Below, piece after piece: positions 62,201-64,000 of a stretch of DNA of 64,000 nt (positions are counted from its first letter, which is position 1; each line of letters begins with the position of its first letter). Source of the stretch: Lingula anatina. Lineage: Eukaryota; Brachiopoda; Lingulata; Lingulida; Lingulidae. A model generated the notes under the pieces. That model saw only the letters and a program-made list of their open reading frames with translations. It had not been told where the DNA came from and did no database searches. The translations under genes were made by a program, and so were the position numbers. The stretch spans positions 232,204 through 296,203 of the forward strand of contig NW_019775378.1 in assembly GCF_001039355.2 (NCBI RefSeq). The letters are read 5' to 3'.

Positions 62201-62765
62201 TATTTGTGTTGAAAAATTGGAACAACTGCAAATCCATTGTGGTTTTTGTCTTGGCTGTTATGCAGGCCTTTTTCAAGATAGTAAAAACAGGGATGCCAAA
62301 TGGGGGGGGGGGATTTTTAACAACATTTTTTCATTGTAATTTGGCATTATAATCTATACTTTAAGCATTGTTTCCAATATTCCAAAATATCACTGCTGTT
62401 TTATAGATATGGTTTTGAAACCTCTTACACATATCAGGACTTGTATTAGAAGAAACCAAAACTGTTATACTAACACTTTCACTCTCGTTTAAAAAATACG
62501 TCTACCATCTATACAGATAAAACCATACATGTTTTAGCAAAAATTACTATAGTCTGTTACTGGTGCATTCATTCTTGCCTACTGTTTTTGATTTTAGTAT
62601 GCACCTCCCAGATTCACCCTGTCCTGATGGACGTTCCTGCCAGCTCGCCCACCTCGCCTGCCACTGCTGTCCAGTCACCAGGGGGAGACACAGCGCCAGC
62701 GCCACCTGTCCAGGTGTTTGTCATGCCTTCTCATGTGCAACAGCCAGAGTCACCATCAGATCACA
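39372..62765 (+). CDS. PHACTR: Phosphatase and actin regulator (PHACTR), 5' part; continues beyond the window
   Basis: PHACTR proteins bind G-actin through RPEL motifs and PP1 through their C-terminus. Exons: 39372-39483 ([13 protein letters not shown]), 48687-48851, 49354-49452, 55857-56102, 56791-56958. Near-identical copies of the last two are at 61730-61975 and 62598-62765. Every internal junction is phase 1, so exons can be skipped or repeated in frame. Exon 2 carries the family block [18 protein letters not shown]. Exon 3 encodes RPEL1 ([20 protein letters not shown]). Exons 4 and 5 code an acidic, Pro/Ser/Thr-rich linker with no known fold. The C-terminal RPEL repeats and PP1-binding tail lie to the right of the window. 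The start Met follows an ETS site in a CpG-richer promoter and has a suitable context (aatATGG). Confidence 0.94.
42135..42248. other. Assembly gap (114 N) within poly-T
   Basis: Flanked by poly-T on both sides in PHACTR intron 1. Confidence 0.98.
44211..44369. mobile_element. MITE-like element with imperfect inverted ends, about 160 bp
   Basis: The left end, ggaccccataacttgaaag, pairs imperfectly with the complement of the right end (gggctccgtaactcaaaag). Pairing continues to about 35 bp (catcgcgcattg against aatcgcatattg). No clear target-site duplication, so it is older than the other elements. Confidence 0.6.
47010..47300. repeat. Diverged tandem duplication, about 160-bp unit
   Basis: The block ttatacaaataaaatg starts near 47012 and again near 47172. 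Each is followed by similar text (ttcaaacttaca/ttgaaacttgca, gatcag-ccattta/gattagtttattt). Confidence 0.55.
47791..48044. repeat. Tandem repeat, 120-bp unit with an inner 34-bp duplication
   Basis: atttgaaaaaca recurs at 47792 and 47912. Within the second unit, ctgcagtataagacaaataa occurs twice in direct tandem before gagaccaaaaat. Confidence 0.8.
48898..49224. mobile_element. Degenerate MITE-like element with CAGGGGCGGATCCAG end
   Basis: Lies between PHACTR exons 2 and 3. The left end, caggggcggatccaga, is mirrored by ttggatctgccatg on the right. A poly-T/poly-G tract sits near the right end (about 49177-49203). Its terminus resembles the element at 10879-11045. Classification is tentative. 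Confidence 0.5.
49453..51390 (+). other. PHACTR intron with a probable internal promoter at its 3' end
   Basis: AT-rich to about 50860, with a short tandem repeat near 49540-49640. From about 50990 to 51370 composition changes to a GC-richer block with no long ORF (cgtggtggagaggagtgtgg and following), ending in the coding start at 51391. This is the expected place for an alternative promoter and 5' UTR. Confidence 0.5.
51391..51415 (+). CDS. Probable alternative first coding exon of PHACTR (MGSACLSK)
   Basis: ATG-GGC-TCT-GCT-TGT-TTA-TCT-AAA-G is followed by a donor, gtaaaa, and ends in phase 1, exactly what the next PHACTR exon (55857, phase 1) needs. Joined, it gives [16 protein letters not shown], an isoform without the first RPEL motif. 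Gly2 with Cys5 and Lys8 hints at lipid modification, although the residue at position 6 is not Ser/Thr. The GC-richer block upstream (about 50990-51390) would be its promoter and 5' UTR. Confidence 0.5.
51974..57761. repeat. 5.8-kb tandem duplication, copy 1
   Basis: Matches 57763-63550 almost base for base, apart from scattered SNPs, microsatellite length differences and one 65-bp insertion (56160-56224). It contains PHACTR exons 55857-56102 and 56791-56958. The right edge coincides with the single N at 57762. Confidence 0.97.
56160..56224 (-). mobile_element. 65-bp insertion present only in copy 1 (possible retroposon end)
   Basis: In copy 2, ccagat runs directly into ttctg. In copy 1 they are separated by about 65 bp that begins with a (CAT)n-like tract. 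Read on the minus strand it is a unique segment ending in (GAT)n, as in 5'-truncated SINE/LINE ends with a trinucleotide tail. Confidence 0.6.
57762..57762. other. Single N at the duplication junction
   Basis: The only isolated ambiguous base in the window. It lies exactly between the two 5.8-kb copies (...agatgttagag N attttttt...), as left by a contig join. Confidence 0.97.
59125..59243. repeat. (TA)n(CATA)n microsatellite, expanded in copy 2
   Basis: About 85 bp of TA followed by about 34 bp of CATA. The matching place in copy 1 (about 53341-53379) holds a much shorter version. Confidence 0.97.
61730..62765 (+). CDS. Second copy of PHACTR exons 4 and 5
   Basis: Exons 61730-61975 (246 bp) and 62598-62765 (168 bp) duplicate 55857-56102 and 56791-56958, with intact splice sites and the same phase. 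In 414 coding bases I see three differences: one replacement (PQGKG in copy 1, PQEKG here, base 55893 against 61766) and two silent changes. Probably the allelic version of the same exons; see the findings. Confidence 0.85.
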
Positions 62766-63550
62766 GTGAGTAGGACTGCTTGCTTTTAAACTGTACTGTA
62801 TTCTTCTCTGTATTGGTAAATATTCATGAAAATTAAATCCATTAGGCCTGTAACAAACAATTTCAAAAAGGGGGGTCTTTTTTTCTGGAAAAAATGGACC
62901 TTTTTGCCTAATGGCTTAGAACCTTTTTTAGACTGAATTATCATTCTGAGTGGGCCTTTCCCCCTGACATAAAAGAAGTCCATCTGTGTTACTTTTGGAA
63001 TCCTGTTGACAATTTCATCTTAAACTCATCTAAACTTTCTGTCATCTGAAGCTGTTGGCAATCTCCACTAACTTTATGTAAGCAAGTAAGTACTTCTGAT
63101 GTTAAGAATAGAAGAATAGATCTAAGGGTGTGTTAATCTGTTAACCTGATTTCATTCAGCGAGAGTTCTCTGGACTAATACTGTTATACTTAAAACAAAG
63201 TTGCATCCACTTACAAAGCCCTCTGCAGGACTCTTCATGGATCACAGTCTAGATCACTTGAGTGATGAAGGTTTGTGATTGAAAGGTGATACATTGTGAT
63301 AGGTTGAACATTGTAAATGAGAAGTTAAATCAAGAAAATTTGAAAAATCAGTTCTTTTTACTTCTGTTGATTTTTTATGGTTACAACAATGACGGTAAAT
63401 TTGGATTTCAGTTGTGTCTGTCAATCTTGCAGGTGTGCTGTAGGCAAGCAGCAGCTCTTTCTTTGCTCATTTTTTTTTCGGCATTGCTTTAAAAAAGGCC
63501 TAAGTAGTTTTCAGCAAAGTGTTTTACCTGTTTTTCAAGAAAGATGTTAG

Positions 63551-64000
63551 AATCTCATCTTGTTTAAAAGGAATATGTCTTAGTGTTTAGACTGAAGTAG
63601 GTTGTTACCTAAAAGGTTCAGAGCTGTACATTTGTCAGCTTCAGCTGGCTTGTTTTTGTCATTGAAAATGGTTCCTAGAGGTGAGATTCTCATGTTGTGG
63701 GATTTAGCTTTACCTGACGTTCTGGATGTGCACGCTAACACTGGCACTTGTGCACTACACCCAGTTTCAGTTTATTCAAGCCATTTGCCAATATTGACAC
63801 AGTAAAATAAAAGGTGAAATATCAGAGAGAAGAAGCCATCACAGTTACAGGTAATGTAGGGAGATATTTTGCACAATATGTGCAATTATTGATATGTTCT
63901 GGAGTATCTGTAATAGGTGTGTCTATTTTGGAGAAATGTAGGCATTGTTTCTTGATTCAAGTTTTCTTTTTATTTACAACTTTGCACGCAAGTTTTTCTG
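63551..64000 (+). other. PHACTR intron, unique sequence
   Basis: Sequence right of the duplication with no supported exon. The next PHACTR exons are expected outside the window. Confidence 0.6.

Larger units (their letters stand above)
57763..63550. repeat. 5.8-kb tandem duplication, copy 2
   Basis: Counterpart of 51974-57761; sequence becomes unique after agatgttag near 63550. Offsets between matching points are 5789 (left edge), 5873 (first exon) and 5807 (second exon), and shift only with indels and the expanded TA repeat. Confidence 0.97.

Noticed and set aside
63817-63851. Possible 23-25-bp PHACTR mini-exon before gtaatg
   Set aside because: Neither acceptor choice gives the phase 1 to phase 1 structure shared by the other exons, and the peptide is uninformative.
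1-64000. CRISPR arrays, operons, tRNA or rRNA genes, intact transposase or reverse transcriptase genes
   Set aside because: Looked for and not seen; the mobile sequences present are short and non-coding.

Overview
This is animal nuclear DNA: split genes with GT-AG introns of about 0.3-9 kb, AT-rich non-coding sequence, many microsatellites and short inverted-repeat elements, and a draft assembly with three poly-T-flanked N gaps plus one isolated N. Clear orthologues of vertebrate genes at invertebrate-like distances, strong sequence polymorphism and many MITE-like elements suggest a marine invertebrate, perhaps a mollusc. That placement is inference and cannot be settled from the window.

Layout, left to right: (1) 93-11150, a UDP-GlcNAc transporter of the SLC35A3 type on the + strand, seven coding exons with only the first few codons missing. 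Its introns hold a 23-bp minisatellite made from its own splice donor and two copies of a MITE family, one carrying a nested element. (2) 14090-16584, a one-coding-exon secreted subtilisin on the + strand with signal peptide, I9-like prodomain, S8 domain, threonine-rich glycosylated stalk and a GPI-type tail. (3) 18546-25011, a Na+-coupled monocarboxylate transporter of the SLC5A8/SLC5A12 type on the - strand. Fourteen coding exons are readable and one is lost in an N gap; a MITE pair in opposite orientation flanks the gene. (4) 28663-30969, an unrecognised, disordered, basic protein on the - strand. (5) 34727-39100, syntenin-1 (SDCBP) on the - strand, complete. (6) 39372 to the end, a phosphatase and actin regulator (PHACTR) on the + strand, divergent from syntenin across a promoter of about 270 bp with CRE and ETS sites, and with a probable second internal promoter at about 51 kb.

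The most striking large-scale feature is a near-identical 5.8-kb tandem duplication (51974-57761 and 57763-63550) containing two PHACTR exons. A single N sits exactly at the junction, so two haplotypes laid end to end are the likeliest cause. If the duplication is real it inserts a perfectly in-frame 138-codon repeat.

The genes do not form one pathway. SLC35A3 acts in the Golgi, SLC5A8 at the plasma membrane, the protease at the cell surface, syntenin in PDZ scaffolding and exosome formation, and PHACTR in actin/PP1 control. I found no clearly novel multi-gene system. The best leads are the GPI-anchored mucin-stalked subtilisin, the orphan protein with a probable hidden coding exon, and two cases of splice-donor sequence amplified into the adjoining intron.
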